A stretch of 64,000 nucleotides of DNA from Nocardia brevicatena NBRC 12119 (lineage in GTDB: Bacteria > Actinomycetota > Actinomycetes > Mycobacteriales > Mycobacteriaceae): assembly GCF_000308495.1 (NCBI RefSeq), contig NZ_BAFU01000076.1, positions 38,040-102,039 on the forward strand, written 5' to 3'. The position numbers were made by a program, and so were the translations under genes. How positions within the stretch are numbered: the first letter of the stretch is position 1; each line of letters starts with the position of its first letter. The notes under the pieces are model-generated. The model did no database searches, was not told where the DNA came from, and was given only the letters and a program-made list of their open reading frames with translations. Shown here in pieces: positions 19,369 through 27,738 of this stretch.

Positions 19369-21033
19369 ATGGTGTCTGCCGATACTCACTGGTGGCGCGA
19401 CGCGGTGATCTATCAGATCTATATCCGCAGTTTCGCCGACGGCGACGGTGACGGGATCGGCGATATCGGCGGAATCCGATCTCGGCTGCCGTATCTACGG
19501 GGACTCGGTGTGGACGCGCTGTGGATAACCCCCTGGTACCCCTCCCCTATGGCCGATGGCGGATACGACGTGGCGGACTACCGCGATATCGACCCGCGCT
19601 TCGGTACGTTGGCCGAGGCGGAGGCGCTGATCACCGAGATCCATGACCAGGGAATGCGGTTGCTCCTCGACCTCGTGCCCAATCACACCTCCGACCGGCA
19701 CCCCTGGTTCCGAGCGGCGTTGGCCGCGGGACGGGAATCACCGGAGCGGGCGCGCTACCTCTTCCGCGACGGTGTGCCGGGAGGCGGACCACCGAACAAT
19801 TGGAAAAGCGTGTTCGGGGGTTCCGCGTGGACGCAGGTCGCGGACGGGCAGTGGTATCTACACCTGTTCGATTCCACCCAGCCCGATCTGGACTGGACCC
19901 ATCCCGATGTGCGCGCCGAGTTCGAGGCGATCCTGCGCTTCTGGCTGGATCGGGGCGTGGACGGGTTCCGGATAGACGTTGCGCACGGTTTGGCCAAGCA
20001 CCCCGGTCTCCCCGATATCCCGGTCGACCACGAGGACGTCATGGAGCCACCGGACCGGGCCCGGCACCCGCACTGGGACCGGGACGAAGTGCACGAGGTC
20101 TACCGCGGCTGGCGCAAGATCTCGGACTCCTACGGCGCCGATCGCATCTTCGTGGCCGAGGCATGGGTGGCCAGACCGGAACGGCTGGCCTGCTATGTGC
20201 GACCGGACGAACTGCACACCGCCTTCAACTTCGATTTCCTGCGCTGTTCCTGGGACGCCGCCGCGCTGCGCGCGGTCATCGACAGCACCACCACAGCGCT
20301 GGACGCGGTCGGCGCGCCACCGACGTGGGTGCTGTCCAATCACGACATCACCCGGCATGTCACACGGTACGGGCGGACGTGTACCCGGGGAGAGGGGCCA
20401 CAGCACCAATCGCGCGCTCCCGTCGATCTGGTATCGGGCCGGCGGCGCGCCCGGGCTGCGTTGCTGCTGATGCTCGCCCTGCCCGGCGGCGTCTACCTCT
20501 ATCAGGGCGAGGAACTCGGTCTGGAGGAGGTCGAGGACCTGCCCGAGGAAGCACTGCAGGACCCCACCTGGCAGCGCTCAGGGCATACGGTACGCGGCCG
20601 GGACGGCTGCCGCGTACCGCTGCCGTGGCTGGATTCCCGACCACCGTTCGGGTTCGGTCCCGGTGATACACAGCCCTGGCTGCCGCAGCCACGACACTGG
20701 ATATCGCATACGGCCGAGCGCCAGGAATCGGATCCGAACTCGATACTCGCCCTCTACCGCGCCGCGTTACGCCTGCGTGCGGAACATCCGGCGCTCGGCG
20801 AGGGACCGTGGTCCTGGTTGCCCGCCCCGCCCGGTGTCCTCGCGCTGCACCGCCCACCCGACCTGCTGTGCCTGGTGAACATTTCCGGTCCGCCGCTTCC
20901 CCTACCCGAGCACATGCGGGTGTTGCTGGCCGGCGAGCCACTGACCGATCACATCCTGCCCGCCGACGGCGCCGTCTGGCTGGAAACGGAATCGGCGTTC
21001 ACTCCGGCTCACGGCACCTCGTGGCTCGGCTGA
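19369..21033 (+). CDS. GH13 alpha-glucosidase / oligo-1,6-glucosidase-like
   Basis: The 554-residue protein has the GH13 (alpha/beta)8 barrel. It starts WWRDAVIYQIYIRSFADGDG and has DLVPNHTSD (region I), the nucleophile D203 in GFRIDVAH, acid/base E264 in VAEAWV and D326 in LSNHDITRH. The stretch YLYQGEELGLEEVEDLP is typical of GH13 subfamilies 17/23/30 acting on short alpha-glucosides. No signal peptide is visible, so it is cytoplasmic. The start is supported by GAGGAG upstream of ATG. It would hydrolyse alpha-1,4/1,6-glucosides or sucrose/trehalose-like sugars. There is no adjacent transporter, and nothing ties it to the NRPS clusters. Confidence 0.92.
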   Translation: MVSADTHWWRDAVIYQIYIRSFADGDGDGIGDIGGIRSRLPYLRGLGVDALWITPWYPSPMADGGYDVADYRDIDPRFGTLAEAEALITEIHDQGMRLLLDLVPNHTSDRHPWFRAALAAGRESPERARYLFRDGVPGGGPPNNWKSVFGGSAWTQVADGQWYLHLFDSTQPDLDWTHPDVRAEFEAILRFWLDRGVDGFRIDVAHGLAKHPGLPDIPVDHEDVMEPPDRARHPHWDRDEVHEVYRGWRKISDSYGADRIFVAEAWVARPERLACYVRPDELHTAFNFDFLRCSWDAAALRAVIDSTTTALDAVGAPPTWVLSNHDITRHVTRYGRTCTRGEGPQHQSRAPVDLVSGRRRARAALLLMLALPGGVYLYQGEELGLEEVEDLPEEALQDPTWQRSGHTVRGRDGCRVPLPWLDSRPPFGFGPGDTQPWLPQPRHWISHTAERQESDPNSILALYRAALRLRAEHPALGEGPWSWLPAPPGVLALHRPPDLLCLVNISGPPLPLPEHMRVLLAGEPLTDHILPADGAVWLETESAFTPAHGTSWLG

Positions 21034-21440
21034 CCACGTTCCCACACCTGTCGCCCCGCAAGACCCACCAGCAGCCCGACGACGACACCGACGCCGGACA
21101 GCGCCGCCTGCCGCCACACGCCCTCGGTCGACCCCGATGGGCGGGTTGGGCTCCGCTACCGACACCGTCCTGCACACACGGGCCGCACTGGCACCGGCAT
21201 TCCCGACCCCCAGGAGAACACCGCCCAACCACCGGCGACGACAGCGGCGACCGGCACGGTGTCGAGGGTGCCCGGAGCGGCGGCCACCGCCGAGAACGCG
21301 AAGACCGGAAAGAGCAAGCCGAGCGGATGCCGGTTCTGTCGGAACGACAGATAGGTCGTCACGACCGTGACCACGGTGGCGACCGGCACCGAGAGCCCGA
21401 CCGGGCGGGAGAGATCGCCCGGGACCCGATCGAGGCGCAT
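21009..21440 (-). pseudogene. Small membrane protein ORF interrupted by an in-frame TAG
   Basis: From an ATG at 21440 the minus strand encodes about 94 residues with two hydrophobic stretches (SVPVATVVTVVTTYLSF and VPVAAVVAGGWAVFSW), then a TAG at 21158-21156. The same frame continues as 49 codons with a further membrane-like segment (ALSGVGVVVGLLVGLAG) to a TGA that overlaps the end of the glucosidase gene. The pattern suggests a three-helix membrane protein broken by a nonsense mutation, or possibly by two compensating indels. No good ribosome binding site precedes the ATG. Apart from this remnant, the 520 bp between the glucosidase and the next gene shows nothing recognisable. Confidence 0.35.
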
Positions 21441-21553
21441 CGAGGTTCCGTATCGAACCAGCGCGCTCGGGCGGACCTACCGACGATATCGGGCCCACCA
21501 CCCCGTTCGATCACCGCTCCGGACGAAACTCACGACCGGCCGCGGATCGGTTA

Positions 21554-22921
21554 CTACGTGTCGGTGTCGGACCGGTTCGGCGCGCGGGTCAGGCCTTTCC
21601 GGTCGTAGAAGGCGGTGATGAGGGCTCCGAAGACCAAGCCGAAGACCAGGCCGAACACCGCCATCCAGGTGCCCCGCTCCAGACCGGCCGCGCCGTGGGC
21701 GTTGAAGTAGAGGACGGCGCGAACACCGAGGAATATCTGATGCATCGGTTCGAAGGCGGCGAGCCAGGAGAGATATTTCGGGGTGGCCTCGATCGGTATC
21801 GTTCCGCCGGCCGAAGGCAGCCCGAGGACGACGAACAGGATCAGGTTCAGCAGCATTCCCGCCGCACCGAACGCCGCGAGGATGGACAGGGCGGTGACGC
21901 CCACGGCGGTGACGGCCAGGGTGCTGTAGAGGAACAGGGCCAACGGGTGGTCGACCGGCATGTCGAGGAGCTTCGCGACGCCGAGGAACACCACCGACAC
22001 GATCGGCGCGGCGACGGTGAGCGTGCCCCATTTCATCAGCAGGGTGCGCAGGCGGGACAGCGGGGTGGGCGGATAGTGCACGTACCAGGGGCCGTATTCG
22101 GTGGGGGTGAAACCCAGTGCCGAGTCCACCATTATGTGGATGATCATCGCCCCCGTGAATCCCGCCAACAGCACGAGCAGGGTGTAGAAGAACGCCGACA
22201 AACCGTTGCCTGTGCCGTCCGGCAGCGGACGGTACGGATCGACGATCACCTCGATGGGCTTTTCCAGTGCCAGCCGGCTCGCTCCGGACAGTTGGGTGGG
22301 CGGCGCGCCGGGCGCGGGGGCGAGTTGGGACTCGACGGTCTCGGTGAGCTGCCGCCCGACCTCGGAGTTGACCCGCTGCATGGCCTGGTCGGCGATGCGC
22401 TGCATGATTTGGGTGGCATAGGTGCCGGTGCGGGGGTTGGTCTGCACGGTGATGACGGGTCGGCTCACATCGCCGGGGACCACACTCGCGGTGCCGAGGA
22501 TCGACAGGCGTTTGGTCAGATCGCTCGGGATGATGATGGCGCCGTAGATGGCACCGTCCCGCTGCAGGTTCTGCGCTTCGGTGATACCGACGACCCGCAG
22601 ATCGACCTTGTCCTCGGGAATATTCGTCGTGAGCGCTTCGGTGACCTGGTCGCCGATATTGAGCTGTCGATCGCCGAGCCTGTCCCCCTCGTCCCGGTTC
22701 ACCAGCGCGATCGGAAAGTCGTGCAGGTTGTCCTCGGGGTGTATCACGTAACCGAGGTAGGCCGTGGACAGCAATGCCATGAGCAGGGTGACCACCGCGA
22801 CGGGCGAGAGCCAGGAACGAATTCGAAGCCGGCGCCTGGTCGCGGTGTCGCCACGGCCGGTGGCGGCGGTGCCGGTCCCGGATGCCGGACTCGGGCCGGG
22901 CTCGGGTTCCCTCGTTCCCAT
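21554..22921 (-). CDS. YhgE/Pip-like (DUF3533) membrane protein
   Basis: The 455-residue protein has a cytoplasmic Pro/Gly-rich N-tail, one transmembrane helix (about 38-60, LSPVAVVTLLMALLSTAYLG), an extracytoplasmic domain of about 180 residues with IALVNRDEGDRL and a GAIIIPSDLTKRL segment, then five or so C-terminal helices (about 245-440). This one-plus-several helix layout with the ALVNxDxG motif is that of YhgE/Pip and DUF3533 proteins, related to the ABC-2 permease fold and often implicated in export or envelope functions. No ATPase partner is adjacent. The ATG follows AAGGAGTGACGT. Two copies of a 22-bp repeat lie just upstream and may be its operator. The substrate is unknown. Confidence 0.82.
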   Translation of the reverse strand: MGTREPEPGPSPASGTGTAATGRGDTATRRRLRIRSWLSPVAVVTLLMALLSTAYLGYVIHPEDNLHDFPIALVNRDEGDRLGDRQLNIGDQVTEALTTNIPEDKVDLRVVGITEAQNLQRDGAIYGAIIIPSDLTKRLSILGTASVVPGDVSRPVITVQTNPRTGTYATQIMQRIADQAMQRVNSEVGRQLTETVESQLAPAPGAPPTQLSGASRLALEKPIEVIVDPYRPLPDGTGNGLSAFFYTLLVLLAGFTGAMIIHIMVDSALGFTPTEYGPWYVHYPPTPLSRLRTLLMKWGTLTVAAPIVSVVFLGVAKLLDMPVDHPLALFLYSTLAVTAVGVTALSILAAFGAAGMLLNLILFVVLGLPSAGGTIPIEATPKYLSWLAAFEPMHQIFLGVRAVLYFNAHGAAGLERGTWMAVFGLVFGLVFGALITAFYDRKGLTRAPNRSDTDT

Positions 22922-22957
22922 ACGTCACTCCTTATGAGTCGGCTGATCGATCAACGG

Positions 22958-23001
22958 TTCTGTGACTGTGTTCCCAGGTTTCTGTGACTGTGTTCCCAGG
23001 T
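22958..23001. repeat. Perfect 22-bp tandem direct repeat, two copies
   Basis: Two identical back-to-back 22-bp units (22958-22979 and 22980-23001), each containing TGTGACTGTGTTCCCAGG, lie 37-80 bp upstream of the YhgE/Pip-like gene. A 10-bp palindrome TGATCGATCA (22944-22953) lies between them and the gene. Tandem identical units at this distance suggest paired regulator sites or a recent slippage duplication. Confidence 0.55.
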
Positions 23002-23162
23002 ATCGATATCGGCGCGTCCATGAATCAAGCCGAGCCGGAGATCGAATGCAATCCTCGAGCCCCGCATGTGACCACTGGCACTACCGGCATCGAGGCTTTC
23101 CGGTCGTGGCGGACGGAACAGCACGCCCGTGCTGTTTCCGTACCGGTACGGTGCGAGCCGCA

Positions 23163-23273
23163 CAGCCGCGGCACGACCTCGGTGGCGAAGAGTTCCATTC
23201 GTTCGTCGGGGCACCGGAAATCCGGAGGTGCCGCGACGAGATCCGGAATTCGGATCACCGGCCATGGGGTATC
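23163..23273 (-). pseudogene. Possible C-terminal remnant of a luciferase-like monooxygenase
   Basis: In one minus-strand frame the segment RMELFATEVVPRL resembles the last helix of long LLM-class flavin oxidoreductases (LFAxEVxPRL). The preceding residues, DTPWPVIRIPDLVAAPPDF, look like coding sequence, but upstream and downstream the frame degenerates and no intact domain is present. The rest of the 22922-23357 gap holds only the tandem repeat. This is a weak call resting on one short motif. Confidence 0.22.
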
Positions 23274-23357
23274 TCGCTCGTCCGCCGACGGATACGGGTG
23301 CGGCGGTCGCTCACGCCGGCCGGGTTTCCCTCGGCATCCTCGGGGCAACCGGCCACT

Positions 23358-23660
23358 ATGAACGCCGACAATACGAATCCCGGGACATCCGCATCGACGC
23401 CGGCGCAACCCGGTGCACATTCTTCTGCCCTGGTCACGGAGAAAGATCTGCGGCGGCTCCTGGCCGCCGACGAACCGGACACGCGTCTCGTCCTCGAGGA
23501 GGGGCGAGTACGGCTCGAAGGTTCCACCTCCGAAATCCTCGGGTTGCTCATCGTCTCGCGCGCCGACCTCGTGGCCCGGATCGGTGACCGCCCGGACGAT
23601 ACGACCCTGACCGAGCAGGCCACCGAACTGGACAACGAAATCCGTCTCATGGGCAGCTGA
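23358..23660 (+). CDS. Hypothetical small acidic protein
   Basis: This is a 100-residue soluble protein with a Thr/Pro/Ala-rich N-terminus (MNADNTNPGTSASTPAQPG) followed by a compact acidic part. That part has a predicted helix EKDLRRLLAADEPD, a short strand pair RLVLEEGRVRLEGS and a C-terminal helix TLTEQATELDNEIRLMG. I do not recognise a family. The composition from about residue 25 onward is clearly protein-like, unlike the flanks. The ATG at 23358 has no strong ribosome binding site. A later GTG (VTEKDL) could be the true start. No neighbour suggests a role. Confidence 0.55.
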   Translation: MNADNTNPGTSASTPAQPGAHSSALVTEKDLRRLLAADEPDTRLVLEEGRVRLEGSTSEILGLLIVSRADLVARIGDRPDDTTLTEQATELDNEIRLMGS

Positions 23661-24029
23661 GGCGCCGGAGAACCGAGCCGTCACGCCCCGAATCATTGTG
23701 CTCGCCGTGGGGTTGCCCCGATATCCGGCCGATAATTCGGAGTTGTATTCGAGCATGTCCACGGGCATATTCCTGTTTTCTCCTCGATTCGCCGGGTAGT
23801 AGCCATTGTGTGCCCGAACCGCTTGTCAGCGGCCGATCGAACTCGGTTCATGGTGGAATCTGCGCTATGCCGGGCAATGACCCGGCCATCCCATAGGTGC
23901 GGGTTCCGCCCAGCGGTTGAGCGCACGCCGGACCGACGCGATCGACCGACTCGATACCTGTCATTGCGCGGTGCCGAGCCGCCATATTCGGACGAGCACC
24001 GTATGCGATACGAAGCGAGGAGGAAGAAC
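23661..24029. other. Intergenic stretch before the PRC-barrel gene
   Basis: About 370 bp with no supported gene. The last bases contain a clear ribosome binding site (GAGGAGGAAG) for the PRC-barrel gene. No repeat, RNA gene or strong operator was seen. Confidence 0.5.
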
Positions 24030-24386
24030 ATGGGCCGGCAAGTCGAACAACTCATCGGCGACGCCGTTTACGATTCCGATGGCGACAAGATCGGCAAGGT
24101 CAGGCGCGTCTATGTTGACAATGCGTCCGGCCTGCCCACCTGGGCGGCCGTCAGCACCGGGCTGTTCAGCGATGATTCACTGGCGCCCCTGGCCGGGGCA
24201 CGGATGCGGGGGAACAATGCCGACGAACTGCAGGTGCGAGTCCGCAAGGACACTGTCGAAGCCGCGCCCCACCTGGAGGGTGACGGCCTGATCACCCCGG
24301 AAGCCGAGGACGAACTGTTCGTCCACTACGGTATCGATCCCCGGTATGCCGGCTGGGACGACTACGACGCGACCCCGGCCGGGTAG
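24030..24386 (+). CDS. PRC-barrel domain protein
   Basis: The 118-residue protein is a single PRC-barrel: MGRQVEQLIGDAVYDSDGDKIGKV is the standard first strands (G-x-V-x-D-x-x-G-x-x-I-G-x-V). VDNASGLPTWAAV follows, then the second half QVRVRKDTVEAAP and a C-terminal ELFVHYGID tail typical of actinobacterial stand-alone members. PRC-barrel proteins of this kind are small cytoplasmic proteins, often stress-related and of unclear biochemistry. The start is chosen because of GAGGAGGAAG just upstream and because the barrel begins immediately. The gene is monocistronic, with a shared hairpin terminator about 200 bp downstream. Confidence 0.88.
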   Translation: MGRQVEQLIGDAVYDSDGDKIGKVRRVYVDNASGLPTWAAVSTGLFSDDSLAPLAGARMRGNNADELQVRVRKDTVEAAPHLEGDGLITPEAEDELFVHYGIDPRYAGWDDYDATPAG

Positions 24387-24590
24387 ACCGGCACCGCGGC
24401 GCGAAACCGTGCCACCGGGCAGGACGAGTCGAGGGGCGACCGCTTCGACGACGATGCGAGCTCCATGGGGCGTTCGGTGGAGCAGCTCGATATCGACACC
24501 GCCGGCGTCGACCGCGAGAGCCGCGGATGCTGATCCGGCGTCTTCGCCCGCGTCTCGCTCGGCCCTGAGCCGGCAAGCATTCATATCCGG

Positions 24591-24621
24591 GAAGCCCTCC
24601 GACACCTGGCCGGAGGGCTTC
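24591..24621. terminator. Bidirectional hairpin terminator
   Basis: GAAGCCCTCCG (24591-24601) pairs perfectly with CGGAGGGCTTC (24611-24621) around a 9-base loop. It lies between the convergent PRC-barrel and TetR genes and its right arm touches the TetR stop codon, so it can serve both. Confidence 0.75.
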
Positions 24622-25259
24622 TACCGAGTGGACCGGTTGTCGTCCCCGCCGCCCACCTTCGCCTGTGCGATGATCGCCGATCCCATCCAGCGACGCAGAT
24701 AGCGTCGCAATTCGTCGCCGCCGCGCGGCGGATTGCCCGGTGAAGCGAAGAACGACTGCATGGTGCGCAGGACGTATTCGACGAGTTCGTGCAGGGATTC
24801 GTCGTCGTACCCGTAGCGTTCCCAGGCGACGTCGAAGCGTCGGATCATCGTCATGCCGAAGGCTTTCGCCTCGTCGGAGGTGATGCCGTCGCTGTGGATG
24901 TTGGAATACCTACCGGTGAGCAGCAGGCCCAGATGCGGCGTTCGACGGACCTCGGTCAGGGTGAAGACCACGGCCTCGGTCATCGCGTCCACCGGATCCG
25001 TCAGGCCGCGCACGTGGTCGGCGAGCCGGTCGAGGAATCCGTCGACCGACGCGATGGCCGCGGCCTTCATCAGTGTCTCCGCGCTGGGGAAGTACCGGTA
25101 CACGGTCTGACGGATGACACCCAGCGATTCGGCGACATCGGCGATACCGATCTCCGAACCCGTGCGTGCGATCAGCTCGACGGCGGCGGCGACGATCCGA
25201 CGCGACGCTTCTTCGTCGCTGTCCGGTGGGCTGCCGCCCCACCCGCGCCTTCGTGCCAC
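24621..25259 (-). CDS. TetR-family transcriptional regulator
   Basis: The 212-residue protein has an N-terminal helix-turn-helix at about residues 20-65 (RRIVAAAVELIARTG, IGIADVAESLGVIRQTVYRYFPSAETLM) and a helical ligand-binding C-domain. The start is GTG. It is divergent from the PF10118/membrane-protein operon, and the 238-bp gap contains a 48-bp dyad, so it most likely represses that operon and itself. The inducer is unknown. Confidence 0.9.
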   Translation of the reverse strand: MARRRGWGGSPPDSDEEASRRIVAAAVELIARTGSEIGIADVAESLGVIRQTVYRYFPSAETLMKAAAIASVDGFLDRLADHVRGLTDPVDAMTEAVVFTLTEVRRTPHLGLLLTGRYSNIHSDGITSDEAKAFGMTMIRRFDVAWERYGYDDESLHELVEYVLRTMQSFFASPGNPPRGGDELRRYLRRWMGSAIIAQAKVGGGDDNRSTR

Positions 25260-25398
25260 CGCCCCGCTTCCTCGGCTCGAGAACCGAGCCGGCCGCTCGT
25301 TCCTTCCCGCGGAAGGCTCACCGACTTACTCCGGATCAGAGGCCCGACGCTATCACAGGGCCGATCTCCCGCTGTCGGGGCGTGAGGCGGTGAAACAC

Positions 25399-25446
25399 AC
25401 GAAAGTGATCATACGTGTAGACAGTTGTGTGTATGGTTACTTTCGT
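25399..25446. promoter_or_regulatory. Long interrupted palindrome, probable TetR operator
   Basis: Left arm ACGAAAGTGATCATAC (25399-25414) and right arm GTATGGTTACTTTCGT (25431-25446) are inverted copies at 14 of 16 positions, with 16 bases between. The site lies in the promoter gap of the divergent TetR and PF10118 genes. Its length suggests binding of two dimers. Confidence 0.6.
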
Positions 25447-25497
25447 CGTGGCGGCGTCGAGCGCCACCACCGCATCCGTCAGACGAGGTAGGGAACA

Positions 25498-26424
25498 GTG
25501 ACCGATCTTCAAGTACGAAAGATGAACTTCGCGTTCGACGAATACGACGTGCCGTTTCTGTGGAACCCGGAAAACCCCGCCTTCTCGAGCATGGCCAACG
25601 TGGTCTCGTTCCTGGCGATCGGCTTCGAGAAGATGATCGTGAACATGATCCTGCAGGCCAAACCGCTGATCACCGATCCGGCGGTAGCCGAGGAGGCCGA
25701 CGCGTTCATGCGGCAGGAAGGCCAGCACTCGACCGCGCACCGCCAGCACGTGAAAGGCCTCATCCGGAACTACCCCGGACTCCAGGAGACGCTCGACGAA
25801 GTGATCGACGCCTTCGACAAACTCACCAGGGACACCCCCCTCGAATATCGCCTCGCCTACACCGCCGACCTGGAGGCGACGTTCACCCCGGTGTTCAAGC
25901 TGATGCTCGACAACGACTCGGCGCTGTTCCGCCCCGGCGACGACCGCGTGGCATCACTGTTCCTCTGGCATTTCGTCGAGGAGGTCGAGCATCGCAGTTC
26001 CGCGCTCATCATCTTCGACTCCGTCGTCGGCAGCGACGTCTACCGGATGCGGATGGCGCCCTCGGTCTTCAAGCACGTGCTCGACGTGATCAAGCTGGCC
26101 TCGGCGAGCTTCAACAAGCATGTACCCCTGGAGGAACGCAAGGTCGACGCGCTGGCGATGTTCGCCAGGTACCGGCGCATGCAAACGCTGCGCAAGTGGG
26201 TTCCGGGGCTGCGCCCGACCAACGACGGACCGATGCCGCGGGCATTCGATGATCTGCCGCGGCGCGAACAGCTCACCGCGTTGACGGGCATCGTCCGCAG
26301 TCAACTGCCCGGCCACAATCCCGCCCACGAGAAACTGCCCGCACTCGCCGGTGAGTGGTTCGAACGCTACGACGCCGGCTACGACGTGCAACGCTGGTAC
26401 ACCGCCGCACCGGTCACATCCTAG
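25498..26424 (+). CDS. PF10118 (Metal_hydrol) ferritin-like diiron protein
   Basis: The 308-residue, largely helical protein begins MTDLQVRKMNFAFDEYDVPFLWNPENPAFS. It has metal-ligand-type motifs EEADAFMRQEGQHSTAH (E-x6-E-x2-H) and FLWHFVEEVEHRSSA (EE-x2-H), characteristic of the PF10118 family, named for a predicted metal-dependent hydrolase but with a ferritin-like carboxylate-bridged diiron arrangement. The GTG start follows an AGGTAGGG ribosome binding site. It forms an operon with the downstream membrane protein (11-bp gap) and is controlled presumably by the divergent TetR. An oxygenase-like role on a hydrophobic substrate is a reasonable guess. The true substrate is not known. Confidence 0.85.
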   Translation: MTDLQVRKMNFAFDEYDVPFLWNPENPAFSSMANVVSFLAIGFEKMIVNMILQAKPLITDPAVAEEADAFMRQEGQHSTAHRQHVKGLIRNYPGLQETLDEVIDAFDKLTRDTPLEYRLAYTADLEATFTPVFKLMLDNDSALFRPGDDRVASLFLWHFVEEVEHRSSALIIFDSVVGSDVYRMRMAPSVFKHVLDVIKLASASFNKHVPLEERKVDALAMFARYRRMQTLRKWVPGLRPTNDGPMPRAFDDLPRREQLTALTGIVRSQLPGHNPAHEKLPALAGEWFERYDAGYDVQRWYTAAPVTS

Positions 26425-26435
26425 GAGCCGGACCC

Positions 26436-27590
26436 ATGGCCGATCACTGCTCTCCCACCTTCGCCCGGCTCACAACGGAACTCGGCTTCTCCTGCGAGGA
26501 GGCCGGCGGGCTCGTCGAATTCCGCAATCCCTTCGCCCTGGAGAACTGGACCCTGCCGGTTCTCGAACTCACCATCGTCATCGGCGCGGTGCTCGCGCTC
26601 GCGCTCGCCGTCGTACGGCTGCGCCGCCACGGCGACCCCACCAACCTGGTGCTGTGGTTCGGCGCCACCGCCTACCTGTTCATCATCGAACCCCCGCTGT
26701 ACTTCCCCGCGGCATTCGGCATCGAAGAACACGTGGACACGATGTTCGCCCACAATGTGTTCACCGTCGATTTCCTGTGGGGCAGACTGCCGCTCTACAT
26801 TGTCGCGATCTACCCGTTCATGGCGACGGTCTCCTTCGATATCGTTCGGATGCTCGGCGTGTTCCGGCGCCACGGTGTACTCGTCGGCGCGGCCTGCGTC
26901 GGCTTCGTACACCACGCGTTCTACGAGATCTTCGACCACCTCGGCCCCCAGTTGCGCTGGTGGGAGTGGTCGACGACCAATCCGATCAACCAGCCCATGT
27001 TCGATTCGGTCCCGCTTCCCAGCGTCGTCGTATTCGCCGCCCTGTGGCCGATGTCGCTGGCCTTCTGTGTCCAGTGGTTCGTGGGCCGCCACATCGAGCA
27101 GGGCCGGCGCTTCTCCGGGATCGAATTGCTCTGGCGCACCATCGTGGTCGGCCTCCTCGCCTCGGCGGGCACATTCATCCTGCCGATCCCGGCGACCGTG
27201 CTCGGTATGGGCGGCACGGCTATTCGGGGGGTGATCTACGCGCTGGAACTGGTCGTGGTCTCGATGGTGGCGACCGCGACCCTGGCCCGGCAATGGTCGC
27301 GGGTGCGCCGGGAAACCACGGAGATTCCGGGGTATACGAGTGAGTTCGCCCGGTGGTACGGCGTGGTGTACCTGGGCGTTATGGCGCTTCTCTGGGCGAC
27401 CGCGCTGCCCGACTTCTTCGCGGCCGTGGACGGTGTGACCGAGAACGGGGATCCCCTCGGCAACCTCTGGTACACGCTCATATGCTTCGCCGTCGCGATA
27501 CTCTGCCTGCTCGCGGTATTCACCGTGCCGGAGCGCAGGCCCGCGGTGGAGAAAACAGGCAGCGAGGTGAGCGGTTCACCGAGCCGGTGA
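26436..27590 (+). CDS. Polytopic membrane protein, unknown function
   Basis: The 384-residue protein (MADHCSPTFARLTTELGFSC) has around eight or nine hydrophobic helices, beginning with LPVLELTIVIGAVLALALAVV, and several conserved-looking His/Glu/Trp-rich loops (FVHHAFYEIFDHLGP, RWWEWSTTNP). It follows the PF10118 gene by 11 bp with AGGAG upstream of ATG, so the two are co-expressed. The pairing suggests that the diiron protein acts at or with this membrane partner. I do not recognise the family with certainty. The C-terminal 20 residues are hydrophilic and cytoplasmic. Confidence 0.82.
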   Translation: MADHCSPTFARLTTELGFSCEEAGGLVEFRNPFALENWTLPVLELTIVIGAVLALALAVVRLRRHGDPTNLVLWFGATAYLFIIEPPLYFPAAFGIEEHVDTMFAHNVFTVDFLWGRLPLYIVAIYPFMATVSFDIVRMLGVFRRHGVLVGAACVGFVHHAFYEIFDHLGPQLRWWEWSTTNPINQPMFDSVPLPSVVVFAALWPMSLAFCVQWFVGRHIEQGRRFSGIELLWRTIVVGLLASAGTFILPIPATVLGMGGTAIRGVIYALELVVVSMVATATLARQWSRVRRETTEIPGYTSEFARWYGVVYLGVMALLWATALPDFFAAVDGVTENGDPLGNLWYTLICFAVAILCLLAVFTVPERRPAVEKTGSEVSGSPSR

Positions 27591-27738
27591 TCCCATCCGA
27601 CGCCCCGCCGCCGTCCCCGTGCGAACGGCAGTCACTGCGTGGACCTGCTCGAGTCGTTGTCCCCACCGAGGTTCTCGCCCAGGCCGCGTCTGCGCGCGGC
27701 CGTGACCGAGAACGGCGGCCGATGCGCGGTGTGCCGGC

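Noticed and set aside
23025-23768. Full minus-strand 247-codon frame around the LLM-like motif
   Set aside because: Apart from one short motif the frame is a shadow of the hypothetical gene at 23358-23660.
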